From Nereida sp. MMG025 (lineage in GTDB: Bacteria; Pseudomonadota; Alphaproteobacteria; Rhodobacterales; Rhodobacteraceae), in NCBI RefSeq assembly GCF_021654165.1, contig NZ_JAKFZN010000003.1, positions 1 through 64,000 on the forward strand: a DNA stretch of 64,000 bases. The letters run 5' to 3'. This document shows positions 46,260 through 56,518 of this stretch, in pieces; position 1 is the first letter of the stretch; every line of letters starts with the position of its first letter. A program made the translations under genes and the position numbers. The notes beneath the pieces are model-generated. The model was given only the letters and a program-made list of their open reading frames with translations. It was not told the origin of the DNA and made no database searches.

Positions 46260-47837
46260 ATGAAACATACGACTGCTTTTCTTGCGGCCGCTTTGCTGGC
46301 GTCGACATCGCTGGCCAGCGCCGAGACCCTGCGATGGGCGCGTGCCGGCGACAGCCTGACGCTTGACCCGCATGCGCAAAACGAGGGCCCGACACATACG
46401 CTGGCCCACCAGATTTACGAGCCGCTGATCATTCGTGACCATTCGGGGGCGTTCCAGCCTGCACTGGCCACAGAATGGGCGCCAAAGGCAGATGACCCTT
46501 CGGTTTGGGTGTTTAAACTGCGCGAGGGTGTGAAATTCCACGATGGCAGCGACTTCACTGCCGAGGACGTGGTGTTCAGTTTTGAGCGTGCGAAATCCGA
46601 AACATCGGCGATGAAAGAACTGCTGACTTCGATCACCGAAGTGCGTGCGGTTGACGATATGACCGTTGAGTTTGTGACAGATGGTCCAAACCCGATCCTG
46701 CCCAACAACTTCACCAACCTGTTCATCATGGACAAAGGCTGGACCGAAGCAAATGGCGTGGTTGCCGTGCAAGACATCGCCAATGGCGAGACAACATTTG
46801 CCGCCACAAACGCGATGGGCACAGGGCCTTATACGCTGACAAGCCGCGAGCCTGACGTGCGCACGGTGCTGGATGCCAACCCGAACTATTGGGGTATTGG
46901 CCAGTTCCCGCTGGAAATCACAAAGATCGAATACACACCCATTCAGAACGCAGCGACCCGCGTGGCCGCAATTTTGTCGGGTGAGGTGGACTTTATCCAA
47001 GACGTGCCTGTGCAAGACCTTGAGCGGGTCAACGGCTCGGACGGTCTGACCGTGAAAACCGCGCCGCAAAACCGTGTGATCTTTTTCGGGATGAACATGG
47101 GTGCGGATGACATTGAGAACGACAATGTTGAGGGGGCAAACCCGCTGGCCGATGTGCGTGTGCGCAAGGCGATGTCGATGGCGATCAACCGTGATGCGAT
47201 CAAACAGGTCGTGATGCGTGGCCAGTCAGCGCCTGCGGGCATGATTGCGCCGCCCTTCGTGAATGGCTGGACTGCCGAAATGGACGCTGCGTCTATGACA
47301 GATGTGGATGCCGCCAAAGCGCTGATGGAAGAAGCGGGTTACGGCGACGGATTCTCGATCCAGCTGGATTGCCCGAACGATCGCTATGTCAATGACGAAG
47401 GCATTTGTCAGGCAGCCGTCGGCATGCTGGCGCAAATCGGCGTGACGGTGAACCTGGATGCCAAGCCAAAGGCGCAGCACTTCCCGCTGATCCAGAACGG
47501 CGAGACAGATTTCTACATGCTTGGGTGGGGTGTGCCGACCTATGACAGTGAATATGTCTTTAACTTCCTGACGCATACGCGCAGCGGTGATCGTGGGTCA
47601 TGGAACAACACGGGCTTCTCGAACGCCGAGATGGATGCGCAGATTGTCTCGCTTGCTTCCGAGACCGATCTGGCGGTGCGCGATCAGACCATCGCGGATA
47701 TCTGGAAAGTGGTGCAGGACGAGCAACTGTATATCCCGATCCACCACCAAGTGCTGAACTGGGGTATGACAGATGCCGTTGGCACAGATGTGTCGCCAGA
47801 AGATGATCCGAAGTTCAAATTCTTCACAATGAACTAA
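46260..47837 (+). CDS. ABC transporter substrate-binding protein, family 5 (peptide type)
   Basis: This 525-residue periplasmic protein has a signal peptide (HTTAFLAAALLASTSLASA) and the family 5 pattern. It opens LRWARAGDSLTLDPHAQNEGPT, then FKLREGVKFHDGSDFTAEDVVFSFER (about 85-110), NAMGTGPYTL, and LADVRVRKAMSMAINRDAI. It binds peptides or similar solutes for a Dpp/Opp-type importer. GGGAGA precedes ATG 46260. No permease or ATPase genes are adjacent. The receptor-less importer at 30341-34276 could be its partner, though this is only inference. It is divergent from the M19 dipeptidase gene. Confidence 0.9.
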   Translation: MKHTTAFLAAALLASTSLASAETLRWARAGDSLTLDPHAQNEGPTHTLAHQIYEPLIIRDHSGAFQPALATEWAPKADDPSVWVFKLREGVKFHDGSDFTAEDVVFSFERAKSETSAMKELLTSITEVRAVDDMTVEFVTDGPNPILPNNFTNLFIMDKGWTEANGVVAVQDIANGETTFAATNAMGTGPYTLTSREPDVRTVLDANPNYWGIGQFPLEITKIEYTPIQNAATRVAAILSGEVDFIQDVPVQDLERVNGSDGLTVKTAPQNRVIFFGMNMGADDIENDNVEGANPLADVRVRKAMSMAINRDAIKQVVMRGQSAPAGMIAPPFVNGWTAEMDAASMTDVDAAKALMEEAGYGDGFSIQLDCPNDRYVNDEGICQAAVGMLAQIGVTVNLDAKPKAQHFPLIQNGETDFYMLGWGVPTYDSEYVFNFLTHTRSGDRGSWNNTGFSNAEMDAQIVSLASETDLAVRDQTIADIWKVVQDEQLYIPIHHQVLNWGMTDAVGTDVSPEDDPKFKFFTMN

Positions 47838-47877
47838 ACAGGGGGGTGGATTGAAATCCACCTTACTTGCAAACACG

Positions 47878-47907
47878 AACGGCGGTCCCCTTGGGATCGC
47901 CGTTTTT
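47878..47907 (+). terminator. Rho-independent terminator after the peptide-binding protein gene
   Basis: AACGGCG pairs with CGCCGTT and is followed by TTTT. A smaller hairpin GGTGGAT/ATCCACC (47845-47862) lies just upstream, between it and the stop codon. Confidence 0.75.
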
Positions 47908-47914
47908 ATGTGGG

Positions 47915-48325
47915 CTAGGGGTTAGAGGCCCAGATCACGCTGCCATCGGGTTTCAGAACGGGCGCTGTCGGGGCCTTATCAAGCAAGGCGATAACCTTGT
48001 CTGCGGGGCGGCACAGCGCGGTGCCTTTGGCGCTTACAACGATGGGGCGGTTGACCAAAACGGGGTCTGCCACCATCGCCTGAAGCAGCGTATCATCGGT
48101 TGCCTCGGGATCGGTCAGTCCCAATTCAGCAGCATTTGTTTTGAACGTGCGCAGCGCGTCATGCGGGGAAATGCCCGCAGCAGCGAACAGCTCTTTGAGT
48201 TGCGGACGCGTCCAACCTGTTTTGAGGTATTCCACGATTGTCGGCTCGCCCCCGCTGGCGCGGATGATGGCAAGCACATTGCGCGAGGTGCCGCATTTGG
48301 GATTGTGGTAGATGGTAATGCTCAT
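47915..48325 (-). CDS. arsC: Arsenate reductase (glutaredoxin type), ArsC family
   Basis: This 136-residue protein starts SITIYHNPKCGTSRNVLAII with Cys11, the catalytic cysteine of the glutaredoxin-dependent ArsC type. NRPIVVSAKGTALCRPADKV follows, including the arginine that contacts arsenate. It would reduce arsenate to arsenite. No arsenite pump or ArsR gene is near, so a general housekeeping or other thiol-transfer role is possible. ATG 48325 was chosen over the longer frame to 48373, which lies in the upstream gene. Four bases separate it from the phosphatidylcholine synthase gene. Confidence 0.85.
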   Translation of the reverse strand: MSITIYHNPKCGTSRNVLAIIRASGGEPTIVEYLKTGWTRPQLKELFAAAGISPHDALRTFKTNAAELGLTDPEATDDTLLQAMVADPVLVNRPIVVSAKGTALCRPADKVIALLDKAPTAPVLKPDGSVIWASNP

Positions 48326-48329
48326 GAGA

Positions 48330-49016
48330 TCAGACCTTTGCGGGAAAGAGTTGCTGCAATGCGCCTGCCACACAAAGGTAACAGCTTGTTAACACAAGAC
48401 CCCAATGCGCCCAACTGGCGGGATCAAATTGCACCCATGCGGCCCAACCTGCAAATCCCGTCCATGCCAGCGCCATGGGCAGGGATACCGCGCGCCAGCG
48501 TGCGGTGCGCACGGGGTGGACGAATTTGATGGGTAGAAACTGTGCGGCGGCCAACACGCTGACGAGTGCGAGAATTGTCCAGTGCCCGGGTTCCAGCGCG
48601 AAGAGCACAATGATCAGCATATTCCAGCAGCCGGGAAAGCCCGAAAAGGAGTTATCTTTTGTTTTCATACGCGTGTCGGCAAAATACATCGCAGATGTGA
48701 AGGTAATGACAATAATTGCAAACCAGCCTGTCCAGCCTTCCAACAGCCCTGATGAAAACAGCGCAAAGGCGGGGATGAACACATAGGTCAGATAATCGAT
48801 GATCAGATCCAGCAGCACGCCGTCAAATTCGGGCGCGTTGGTTTTGACGTCATATTTGCGGGCCAACGGTCCATCGACGCCGTCGACGGCAAAAGCGACC
48901 ACGAGCCAGACAAACATCATTGGCCAGTCGCCTTTGACAGCCTCCAGCATGGCGAGCATGGCAAAGACGGCCCCAGTGGCGGTGAAAAGATGAACGGCGA
49001 GAGCTTTTGTTTTCAT
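48330..49016 (-). CDS. pcs: Phosphatidylcholine synthase
   Basis: This 228-residue inner-membrane protein of the CDP-alcohol phosphatidyltransferase superfamily has the motif DGVDGPLARKYDVKTNAPEFDG followed by VLLDLIIDYLTYVFIPAFAL. This is the Pcs type, which joins choline to CDP-diacylglycerol in one step. About seven membrane helices are visible. Pcs is typical of alphaproteobacteria that live with eukaryotes or take up choline. ATG 49016 has GGAAG upstream; the first codon of the longer frame is a GTG. It is probably cotranscribed with arsC. Confidence 0.9.
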   Translation of the reverse strand: MKTKALAVHLFTATGAVFAMLAMLEAVKGDWPMMFVWLVVAFAVDGVDGPLARKYDVKTNAPEFDGVLLDLIIDYLTYVFIPAFALFSSGLLEGWTGWFAIIVITFTSAMYFADTRMKTKDNSFSGFPGCWNMLIIVLFALEPGHWTILALVSVLAAAQFLPIKFVHPVRTARWRAVSLPMALAWTGFAGWAAWVQFDPASWAHWGLVLTSCYLCVAGALQQLFPAKV

Positions 49017-49071
49017 GCGCACTTCCTGCCAGCGAATGTCTGTGGGGGCAACGGTTTAAGCACCTGCCGCG

Positions 49072-49506
49072 CTACAAGGTGCCATCGGCACACATGCGCA
49101 CGATCAGCCAGTCCAGTTTGCGGATGGGGCGCAGCTTGTTAGGCTGTTTGGTGCGATAAAACGCGTCAATCACTTTCAACTCGCCGCCTTGAGTGTCGAC
49201 GACAAAAAGGGCGCGGGCCTCGACAAGCCTGACCATGCCGCGCGATTGGGTCATTTTGAACCCGCCTCTGGGCTGCGCAACAAACCCGCGGTTAAATGTG
49301 ACGCCATCGGTCTGCGCCAGAAAACTGTGCTGTGTAAAGCACTGTAAAAACGGATCTTGCAGACCCACAATGCGCATGGATTTGGGATAGGGAATACCGG
49401 ACGCAAGGGTTGTGTAGCGCAGAACCATCCAGATCAGGATTAGTGCCACCAGACCATAGCCCAATAGGGTCGTCAGGCGTTCATGCACGGGGGTGGGCCT
49501 TGTCAT
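49072..49506 (-). CDS. Hypothetical single-pass membrane protein
   Basis: This 144-residue protein is not recognised. An N-terminal hydrophobic segment (LTTLLGYGLVALILIWMVL, about 11-29) is followed by a soluble domain of about 110 residues with two cysteines. Conserved-looking pieces are PFLQCFTQHSFLAQTDGV and GMVRLVEARALFVVDTQGGELKV. The start overlaps the end of xerC by 26 bases, so it is translated from the xerC message. Orientation suggests the C-terminal part lies in the periplasm. Confidence 0.6.
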   Translation of the reverse strand: MTRPTPVHERLTTLLGYGLVALILIWMVLRYTTLASGIPYPKSMRIVGLQDPFLQCFTQHSFLAQTDGVTFNRGFVAQPRGGFKMTQSRGMVRLVEARALFVVDTQGGELKVIDAFYRTKQPNKLRPIRKLDWLIVRMCADGTL

Positions 49507-50401
49507 AAACCTCCATCAGGCGGGCGGTATCAACGGCGGTATAGGCTTGGGTGGTCGACAGGCTGGCGTGGCCAAGCAGTTCCTGGATAGCGCGCAAATC
49601 ACCACCTGCAGACAAAAGATGCGTGGCAAAGCTGTGGCGCATGGCATGGGGCGTGGCGGTGGCGGGCAGGCCAAGTTGCAGGCGGGCTTTTTCCATCACC
49701 TTTTGGATCAGGCGGGGGTTCAGCTTGCCGCCGCGCACCCCGCGAAACAGTGGGGCATCGGATTCAAGCGGATGGGGCGAAAGCTGTAGATAGGTGTCTA
49801 CCGCGTCACGTGCCGCATCGATGACAGGCACGATCCGTTCCTTATTGCCCTTGCCCGTAATGCGCAGCACGGCGGGCAGCGGGGCGTCGCGGCCCGTCAG
49901 GTTCAATGCCTCCGAAATCCGCAAGCCGCACCCATAAAGCAGAGTGACCACCGCCATGTCACGGGCGGCGACCCAACTGTCAGCTGATTGCAATTCAACC
50001 GTTTCAATCATCTTCACAGCGGCATCTTCGGCCAAGGGGCGGGGGAGTTTCTTTTGGAATTTCGGACTGCGGGTGGACAGCACAGCCGTTGGCTCGAACC
50101 CTTCGCGTTCGGCTAACCAGCGATAGAAGGATTTAACGGCCGACAGGGCGCGCGCCAAGGACCGCGCCCCCACGCCGCGCCCGCGCTCGCTCGCCATCCA
50201 AGCGCGCATGTCGCGGACGTCTATACGTTCAAGCGCTCGCAATCCTTGCGGCTCGCCTTTGTGTAAGGTGATGAACGCAAGAAAGCCCAAGACATCTGTA
50301 TGGTAAGCCGTGATCGTGTTTTCCGAGGCTCCGTTAAGCGCCTTTTGATGCGTCAGAAATTTGTTCAGAGCGTCCGTGGCAGCGGGCGAAACCCCGATCA
50401 A
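49481..50401 (-). CDS. xerC: Tyrosine recombinase XerC
   Basis: This 306-residue site-specific recombinase acts with XerD at dif to resolve chromosome dimers. An N-terminal SAM-like core-binding domain (residues about 5-95) is followed by the catalytic domain. Arg is in YGCGLRISEAL and Lys in ITGKGNKERIVPV. His, Arg, His and Tyr are in HAMRHSFATHLLSAGG, LLGHASLSTTQAYTAVD. The start is a TTG that overlaps the stop of the DUF484 gene (TTGA). DUF484 directly upstream of xerC is a known gene pair in proteobacteria. Confidence 0.95.
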   Translation of the reverse strand: MIGVSPAATDALNKFLTHQKALNGASENTITAYHTDVLGFLAFITLHKGEPQGLRALERIDVRDMRAWMASERGRGVGARSLARALSAVKSFYRWLAEREGFEPTAVLSTRSPKFQKKLPRPLAEDAAVKMIETVELQSADSWVAARDMAVVTLLYGCGLRISEALNLTGRDAPLPAVLRITGKGNKERIVPVIDAARDAVDTYLQLSPHPLESDAPLFRGVRGGKLNPRLIQKVMEKARLQLGLPATATPHAMRHSFATHLLSAGGDLRAIQELLGHASLSTTQAYTAVDTARLMEVYDKAHPRA

Positions 50402-51117
50402 GACAACCAGCGGCGCATGGACCGCTCAAACACGCCACCAAAGAAGGCAAGCAGATCCGTGCCTTGTTGTGGCTTGAACATATGCGGGTCTTCGCAGCCC
50501 AACACCAGCATGCCCGGCAAACGGCCTTGGCCCAGATCCAGCTGGATACACGCCTCCGATCGGATCCAGTCATGAGCCTCGCCGTAGATCAGGTCCGAGT
50601 TGGGCTGCACCTGACGCAAGGTGACAGGCCGGGACTGCCCGCCGCGGCCCGACGTGATATAGTCATGGGCAAAGCCCGGCTTGGCGACGGTCAGAACATC
50701 GCCCAAGCGTTTAACGGCCGGATCATCTTCGGATTGCACGCTTTCCAGAACCAACCGTACGCAATCAACGCGCAAGATATCAGCGACTTCGCCGCCCAGA
50801 TTGCGCAGAAATTCTTCAAATTCGGTAGGGTCCAACATGCGCAGAATGGCGCGGTGCACCTGATTGGTGCCAGCAAGATTTTCATAGGCCGCCGCGATCA
50901 CGCTGCGGTGTGTATCCTCAAGACGGTCCAGCCGTGCTTCAAGACGTTCCATCGCAGCGCCGCGCAGATCAACGACATTGCTGCCTTGTTCGCGGTCATT
51001 GGCGGCGACCAGCGCACGCATCAGATCGGCGTCTTCAAGGATAAGTTCGGGCGCTGAAATGATGGTATCGCGCAGCGTCTCGTCGATCTTTTGATCGCGC
51101 TCTGGGGTGCTTGTCAT
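50398..51117 (-). CDS. DUF484 family protein
   Basis: This 239-residue soluble protein has the DUF484 pattern. An N-terminal helical region (PELILEDADLMRALVAAND) and a coiled coil (AAMERLEARLDRLEDTHRSVIAAA, about 55-80) come first. A GAF-like C-terminal domain follows, with FLRNLGGEVADILRVDCVRLVLES and LGQGRLPGMLVLGCEDPHMF...FFGGVFERSMRRWL. The role is unknown, but it is regularly translated together with xerC, as here (four-base overlap). ATG 51117 was chosen over the GTG/ATG four codons upstream. Confidence 0.88.
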   Translation of the reverse strand: MTSTPERDQKIDETLRDTIISAPELILEDADLMRALVAANDREQGSNVVDLRGAAMERLEARLDRLEDTHRSVIAAAYENLAGTNQVHRAILRMLDPTEFEEFLRNLGGEVADILRVDCVRLVLESVQSEDDPAVKRLGDVLTVAKPGFAHDYITSGRGGQSRPVTLRQVQPNSDLIYGEAHDWIRSEACIQLDLGQGRLPGMLVLGCEDPHMFKPQQGTDLLAFFGGVFERSMRRWLS

Positions 51118-51369
51118 GGGCCTGCTCAAGTTTTGTTTTTTCAGGTCTTATCATGCCCGCGGGCGGTGTGTCGCGCCTTTTTTATGCGTGATCCATCGGG
51201 TGTGGCATCTGCGCAAAAGGAGAAAGCGCGCCCGGGTTTCCCCTGACGCGCGTCCTGTTTTCTTCGCTATGGTTTTGGCATGACACAAACTGTTCAAAGC
51301 CAGGCCCCGAAGCCGATTTTCCCGTTGCCACCCCGTGCGGTGCGCCAGATCTTGCAACAGGCGGCGTGA

Positions 51370-52023
51370 TCAGACGATCTTGATGCCTGCGGCTTCGGCG
51401 TCTTTCATGAAGGTTGCCAGACCTGCGTCGGTCAGCGGATGGCTGGCCAGTTTCTTGATGACCTCTGGCGGGGCTGTAATCACATCTGCACCGATGCGTG
51501 CGCTGTCCAGAACGTGGTTCACACTCCGAATGGAGGCCGCAAGGATTTCGGTTTTGAACCCGAAGTTGTCATAGATGGTGCGGATATCTTCGATCAATTC
51601 CATCCCGTCGAGATTGATGTCGTCCAGACGACCGATAAAGGGGCTGATGAACGTCGCCCCTGCTTTGGCGGCCAAAAGCGCCTGATTGGCGGAAAAACAT
51701 AAGGTTACATTTACCATTTTGCCTTCCGAGCTGAGCACCTTGCAGGCTTTCAAACCATCCCATGTCAGAGGCAATTTGACGGCGATGTTTTCTGCGATCT
51801 TGGCCAGTTCGCGGCCTTCCGCAATCATGTCATCGGCGTTCAATGCGACCACTTCGGCGCTTACGGGGCCATCGACGATTGAACAAATCTCGCGGGTGAC
51901 TTCTAGGATATCGCGGCCTGATTTCTTGATCAGCGACGGGTTTGTCGTCACGCCGTCTACCATACCTGTGTCGTTGAGTTCCTTGATCGCGTCGATTTCG
52001 GCAGTGTCTACGAAAAATTTCAT
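51370..52023 (-). CDS. Transaldolase / fructose-6-phosphate aldolase (TalC/FSA type)
   Basis: This 217-residue short transaldolase opens [20 protein letters not shown] and has [15 protein letters not shown] (about 24-38). The Schiff-base lysine is in [16 protein letters not shown] (about residue 85). [13 protein letters not shown] and EILAASIRS are the family active-site strands. It exchanges three-carbon units in the pentose phosphate pathway, or cleaves fructose 6-phosphate; the two activities cannot be separated from sequence here. It is divergent from priA with a 76-base gap. The 252 bases downstream to the DUF484 gene hold only a doubtful 34-codon frame. Confidence 0.92.
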   Translation of the reverse strand: MKFFVDTAEIDAIKELNDTGMVDGVTTNPSLIKKSGRDILEVTREICSIVDGPVSAEVVALNADDMIAEGRELAKIAENIAVKLPLTWDGLKACKVLSSEGKMVNVTLCFSANQALLAAKAGATFISPFIGRLDDINLDGMELIEDIRTIYDNFGFKTEILAASIRSVNHVLDSARIGADVITAPPEVIKKLASHPLTDAGLATFMKDAEAAGIKIV

Positions 52024-52099
52024 GTGCTGCGTCCCTTTGGGTTGGCCTTTGTCGCGGCAGGCTTTACCCCAAAGATACGGGTTTTGAAAGGCGCGAACA

Positions 52100-54292
52100 G
52101 TGAGCGACGGGTTTTTCCATGAGGGTGATTTGGTCGGGGTTCTGACGACCCAACCGCTTGACCGTTTGCTGGACTACAAAGCACCCGAAGGCGGATGCCA
52201 ATTGGGGGCCTTTGTCGAAGTGCCGCTTGGTCCGCGCAAGGTGATTGGTGTGGTTTGGGGCGCCGGGCGTGGCGATTATGACCACATCAAAATTCGCAGT
52301 GTTATCAGGGTCATGGATGCAGCACCCATGCGGGCAGAGATGCGTGATTTCTTACGCCGTGCGGCTGATTACACATTAACCCCGATGACAGCCATGTTGC
52401 GTCTGGCGACCCGCGCGCCGGGTCTGGGGGATCCGCCATCGATGCGCAAAGTCTATCGGTTAGGGCCAAGTGAGCCTGACCGCATGACAGATGCGCGCCG
52501 CAAGGTGCTGGAGGTTCTGCGCGACTACGGTGGGCTCTCGTTTACGCTCAAAGAGCTGGCCGAGATGGCAGGCGTGACATCGTCGGTCGTAAAAGGGTTG
52601 GTCAAACAAGGCGCTGTGGCCGAAGAGGATGCGCCGCGCGATACGCCGTTCTTGCACCTTGATGCGGACTTTGGCGGAAAAGACCTTTCAGCCGATCAGG
52701 CAAAGGGGGCGGATTTTTTACGCCAAGCCATTCAGTCTGATCGCTACGGCACAACGCTGCTGAAGGGGGTAACCGGCTCTGGCAAGACAGAAGTCTACCT
52801 TGAGGCGGTTGCAGAATGTTTGCGCAAGGGGCGCCAAGCCCTTGTTCTACTGCCCGAAATTGCCCTGACCTCTGAATTCCTGACGCGGGTTGAGGCGCGG
52901 TTTGGTGCGCGTCCTGCGGAATGGCACAGCGGTGTGACGATGACCGAACGCAGACGCGCGTGGAAGATGGTTGGCGTGGGCGCGGCGCAATTGGTTGTGG
53001 GGGCACGGTCAGCGTTGTTTTTGCCCTATCAGAACCTTGGGCTGATCATTGTCGATGAAGAGCATGACACGTCATACAAGCAAGAAGACGGCGTGTTGTA
53101 CAACGCCCGTGATATGGCGGTTTTGCGTGCCTCTATTGTTGGAGCACAGGTTGTTTTGGCCAGTGCGACGCCCTCCCTTGAAAGCTATGTGAATGCCGAA
53201 CAGGGCAAATATGCCAAACTGGAGTTAACAAGTCGTTACGGTCCTGCCGTTATGCCGAAAATGCGTGCCGTCGATATGCGTGACGAGGTTTTGCCATCGG
53301 ACAAATGGATCAGTCCGGCGCTTGCGCAATCCGTTCAGGCACGGATCGAAAAAGGTGAGCAATCTCTGCTGTTTATCAACCGTCGTGGCTATGCGCCGAT
53401 CACGTTGTGCCGTGCGTGTGGTCATCAGATCGGGTGTGACGATTGTGATGCGCGCATGGTTGAACATCGGTTTCTCAAGCGGTTGGTCTGCCACCAATGC
53501 GGCGAGACAAAACCGATGCCCACGGTCTGTCCATCGTGCGAGGCCGAGGACCGTTTGGCCCCTGTCGGTCCAGGTGTAGAGCGCCTGACGGAAGAAGCTA
53601 CTGCGTTGTTTCCAAATGCAAAAGTTGTCACACTCAGTTCGGATTTGTTCGGTTCTGCGCGGGCCATGAAAGAGCAAATCGAGGCAATTGCGGCAGGGGA
53701 TGCGGATGTGATCATCGGCACGCAACTGGTGGCCAAAGGGCATAACTTTCCCAAGCTGACTTTGGTGGGGGTCATTGATGCGGATTTGGGGCTTCAGGGG
53801 TCTGATTTGCGGGCGGCTGAACGCACGTTTCAACTGATGCGCCAGGTCGCGGGGCGGGCAGGGCGCGCCGAGGTTGCAGGCGAGGCGATGTTGCAGACCT
53901 ATCAGCCTGAACACCCTGTAATTAAAGCTATTTTATCGGGTGATGAAGATGGGTTTTGGGCGGCGGAAGCCCGCGAGCGTGAAGCTGCGGGCGTGCCGCC
54001 TTTCGGCCGCATGGCAGGGATTATTCTGTCCTCGCCCAATGTCCAGGAGGTCTTTGATTTGGGGGCGGCGATGGTGCGGGGGGATGGGCCGTTGCGCGCG
54101 ATTGGGGCGCAGGTTTTCGGGCCTGCACCGGCACCTATCGCGCGGATCCGCGGGCGCCACCGTGTCAGATTGCTGGTGAAGGCCGAAAAAACCGCGCCTT
54201 TACAAGGGGCTATCGCAAAATGGGTGGCGCAGTTCAAACCGCCCAACACGCTTAGGCTGACCGTCGATATTGATCCGCAAAGCTTTTATTGA
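52100..54292 (+). CDS. priA: Primosomal protein N' (replication restart helicase PriA)
   Basis: This 730-residue helicase has an N-terminal DNA-binding domain (DYKAPEGG...[18 protein letters not shown]) and Walker [13 protein letters not shown] (about residues 221-232). The DEEH box is in [16 protein letters not shown] zinc-binding insert has paired cysteines ([35 protein letters not shown]). Helicase motifs IV-VI include [18 protein letters not shown] and [13 protein letters not shown]. It restarts stalled replication forks. The start is GTG 52100 preceded by GAAAGG. Confidence 0.95.
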   Translation: MSDGFFHEGDLVGVLTTQPLDRLLDYKAPEGGCQLGAFVEVPLGPRKVIGVVWGAGRGDYDHIKIRSVIRVMDAAPMRAEMRDFLRRAADYTLTPMTAMLRLATRAPGLGDPPSMRKVYRLGPSEPDRMTDARRKVLEVLRDYGGLSFTLKELAEMAGVTSSVVKGLVKQGAVAEEDAPRDTPFLHLDADFGGKDLSADQAKGADFLRQAIQSDRYGTTLLKGVTGSGKTEVYLEAVAECLRKGRQALVLLPEIALTSEFLTRVEARFGARPAEWHSGVTMTERRRAWKMVGVGAAQLVVGARSALFLPYQNLGLIIVDEEHDTSYKQEDGVLYNARDMAVLRASIVGAQVVLASATPSLESYVNAEQGKYAKLELTSRYGPAVMPKMRAVDMRDEVLPSDKWISPALAQSVQARIEKGEQSLLFINRRGYAPITLCRACGHQIGCDDCDARMVEHRFLKRLVCHQCGETKPMPTVCPSCEAEDRLAPVGPGVERLTEEATALFPNAKVVTLSSDLFGSARAMKEQIEAIAAGDADVIIGTQLVAKGHNFPKLTLVGVIDADLGLQGSDLRAAERTFQLMRQVAGRAGRAEVAGEAMLQTYQPEHPVIKAILSGDEDGFWAAEAREREAAGVPPFGRMAGIILSSPNVQEVFDLGAAMVRGDGPLRAIGAQVFGPAPAPIARIRGRHRVRLLVKAEKTAPLQGAIAKWVAQFKPPNTLRLTVDIDPQSFY

Positions 54293-54308
54293 GGGCGAAA
54301 ATCGCATG

Positions 54309-54350
54309 TATGGCCTAGCGTCTGCTCACGGTATGGCAATGCGTCAGACG
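54309..54350 (+). repeat. Interspersed intergenic repeat, copy 3
   Basis: TATGGCCTAGCGTCTGCT, four variable bases, then GTATGGCAATGCGTCAGAC. This is the closest relative of the copy at 37911. It begins 17 bases after the priA stop, in the gap before the MFS gene. Confidence 0.7.
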
Positions 54351-54467
54351 TTCTGACATCGCCAGATCGGGCAACACCCTGCATTTGGCCCCGTAATTCA
54401 TACCAGTTCTAGCGGCTTGGTTAGAAGCTTCTTGGCAGGGCGGTGGCTTGGGCGTAAAGCCTTGGCC

Positions 54468-55697
54468 ATGCGATTTGTAAAACTCTCTGATGCGCAGACC
54501 TTGCCATTCTGGCGGCAGCCTGTGGCGTTGCTGTTTTTGATGGCGGCTTCGATGCCCATTGCGTTTTCAACGTGGTCTGCGCTGTTGAACAACTTTGTGA
54601 TCGAGGTGGCGCAGTTTGACGGAGGCGACATTGGGTGGCTGCACACGGTGCGCGAGATACCGGGATTTCTGGCCATCGGTGTCATTGCGATCCTTTTGTT
54701 CATGCGCGAGCAGGTCTTGGGGTTGGTTTCGTTGATCCTGCTTGGCGTGGCCACGGCGTTGACGGCGTATTTCCCCACGATGGGGGGGATTTTGGTGCTG
54801 ACCATGCTGTCGTCGATCGGATTTCACTATTACGAGACGGTCAACCAGTCGCTTCAGTTGCAGTGGATTGACAAGGCGCGCGCGCCGCAAACGCTTGGCT
54901 GGCTGATCAGCGCGGGATCCTTTGCGACCCTGCTGGTTTATGTGGCGCTGTGGCAGCTTTGGGAGGCGCTGAGCCTGAGTTATACAGGGGCGTATATGAC
55001 CGGCGGGCTTATCACGGCGATGCTGGCTGTGTTCGCGTTTTTTGCCTATCCGCAATTTGAAAGCCCCAACCCGCAGCGCAAACAGATGGTGCTGCGCAAA
55101 CGCTATTGGCTGTATTATGCGCTGCAGTTCATGTCGGGTGCGCGGCGACAGATTTTCGTGGTCTTTGCTGCCTTTATGATGGTGGAAAAATTCGGCTATG
55201 CGGTGGATGAGATCACCTTGCTGATGATGATCACGCTGATCGCCAATATGGTCTTTGCCCCTGTGATCGGGAAGGTTGTTGGGGTGTTCGGCGAACGGCG
55301 CGCGTTGGTCTTTGAATACACAGGGCTGTTCGTGGTTTTTGTATGCTATTCGGGGCTGTATTATCTGGATTGGGGCGTTGTTCTGGCGGCCACGCTCTAT
55401 GTTGTGAACCACATTTTCTTTAGCCTTGCGTTGGCGATCAAGACCTATTTCCAAAAGATCGCGGACCCGCAGGACATTGCGCCCACGGCGGCTGTGGCCT
55501 TTACCATTAACCATATTGCAGCGGTCTTTTTGCCCGCGCTTTTGGGATATGTCTGGCTGACTTCGCCGGGGATGGTCTTTTTTCTGGCCGCTGGTATGGC
55601 GGCGGTGTCGCTGATGTTGTCGCTGCTTATTCCGCGCCATCCAGAGGCGGGCAACGAGACTGTGTTCTCGCGCTATGTGGCAACACCAGCCGAGTGA
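54468..55697 (+). CDS. MFS transporter
   Basis: This 409-residue polytopic protein has twelve predicted membrane segments in two groups of six, separated by a basic loop ([21 protein letters not shown]). The first half contains [19 protein letters not shown] and the second [21 protein letters not shown], the MFS loop 8-9 analogue. The substrate is unknown. ATG 54468 was chosen; it lacks a good ribosome-binding site, and an upstream TTG at 54417 in frame is the alternative. The msrA gene follows after 32 bases and may be cotranscribed. Confidence 0.82.
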   Translation: MRFVKLSDAQTLPFWRQPVALLFLMAASMPIAFSTWSALLNNFVIEVAQFDGGDIGWLHTVREIPGFLAIGVIAILLFMREQVLGLVSLILLGVATALTAYFPTMGGILVLTMLSSIGFHYYETVNQSLQLQWIDKARAPQTLGWLISAGSFATLLVYVALWQLWEALSLSYTGAYMTGGLITAMLAVFAFFAYPQFESPNPQRKQMVLRKRYWLYYALQFMSGARRQIFVVFAAFMMVEKFGYAVDEITLLMMITLIANMVFAPVIGKVVGVFGERRALVFEYTGLFVVFVCYSGLYYLDWGVVLAATLYVVNHIFFSLALAIKTYFQKIADPQDIAPTAAVAFTINHIAAVFLPALLGYVWLTSPGMVFFLAAGMAAVSLMLSLLIPRHPEAGNETVFSRYVATPAE

Positions 55698-55729
55698 TCC
55701 TATATCATAGAGCAAAGGAGATTTGCGCG

Positions 55730-56380
55730 ATGATGTTTTTCCAAAAAAAGAAGATGCAGATGGTGGCCGCGGATGCAGCGCTGCCGGGGCGCGATTTTGC
55801 GATCCCCACGGCCGAGACGCATTTTGTGAACGGGCGTCCGTTGAACATGGATGTGCCCGAGGGCATGGAAGAGGCCATGTTCGGGATGGGCTGCTTTTGG
55901 GGCGTGGAGCGGATGTTCTGGGGCCTTGAGGGTGTTTATCTGACGATGGTCGGCTATGCGGGCGGCTACACCCCCAATGCGACCTATGATGAGGTATGTG
56001 GCGGTCAGACGGGCCATAACGAGGTGGTGCGGGTGGTCTATGATCCGCAGGTGATCGGGTATGCGGATTTGCTGAAGGTGTTTTGGGAAGGGCATGATCC
56101 GACCCAAGGCATGCGGCAGGGCAATGACATGGGCACGCAATACCGCAGCGGCATCTATTGGTATTCAGATGCTCAGCAGGCGCTGGCGCTGGACACAAAG
56201 CAAGCGTTTCAAGAGCGGCTTCAGGCGGCAGGCTATGGCGCAATCACCACGGAAGTTCTGCAAGCGCCGGAGTTCTATTTTGCAGAAGAGTATCATCAGC
56301 AGTATCTGGCCAAAAACCCCGCGGGGTATTGCGGGATTGGCGGGACGGGCGTGAGCTGCCCTGTCGGTGTGGGCGCCTGA
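55730..56380 (+). CDS. msrA: Peptide methionine sulfoxide reductase MsrA
   Basis: This 216-residue enzyme reduces the S form of methionine sulfoxide in proteins. The catalytic cysteine lies in [15 protein letters not shown] (about residue 55), followed by VGYAGG, and [13 protein letters not shown]. The resolving cysteines are near the C-terminus ([13 protein letters not shown]). The N-terminal 45 residues are the usual bacterial extension. AAAGGAG precedes ATG 55730. Inverted repeats around the stop codon (CTGTCGG/CCGACAG) and at 56390-56408 may end transcription. Confidence 0.95.
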   Translation: MMFFQKKKMQMVAADAALPGRDFAIPTAETHFVNGRPLNMDVPEGMEEAMFGMGCFWGVERMFWGLEGVYLTMVGYAGGYTPNATYDEVCGGQTGHNEVVRVVYDPQVIGYADLLKVFWEGHDPTQGMRQGNDMGTQYRSGIYWYSDAQQALALDTKQAFQERLQAAGYGAITTEVLQAPEFYFAEEYHQQYLAKNPAGYCGIGGTGVSCPVGVGA

Positions 56381-56389
56381 CCGACAGGG

Positions 56390-56467
56390 GCGGGGGCGTG
56401 GCCCCCGCGCGACAGGTTTGGTTGGGGGCGCTGCCCCCAAACCCCCGAGGTATTTGAACAACAATGA
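56390..56467. repeat. Two hairpins plus CCCCGAGGTATTT element, copy 2
   Basis: GCGGGGGC-GTG-GCCCCCGC (56390-56408) and TTGGGGGC-GCT-GCCCCCAA (56422-56440) are perfect hairpins. They are followed by ACCCCCGAGGTATTT and CAACAATGAAG, the same tail as at 42986-43013. It lies between msrA and prmA; the first hairpin could serve as the msrA terminator. Confidence 0.7.
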
Positions 56468-56518
56468 AGTTGATTGGTTGGGGCGTCGCAGGTAAGCGAG
56501 CGTTCAAAGGAGACTGCC

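Noticed and set aside
51280-51384. 34-codon plus-strand frame between the DUF484 and transaldolase genes
   Set aside because: It has no ribosome-binding site and its end overlaps the transaldolase gene. It could be a relic but cannot be supported.
54567-56243. 558-codon minus-strand frame across the MFS gene and msrA
   Set aside because: It spans two clearly coding plus-strand genes; the translation is rich in His, Arg, Pro and Gln, as expected for an antisense shadow.
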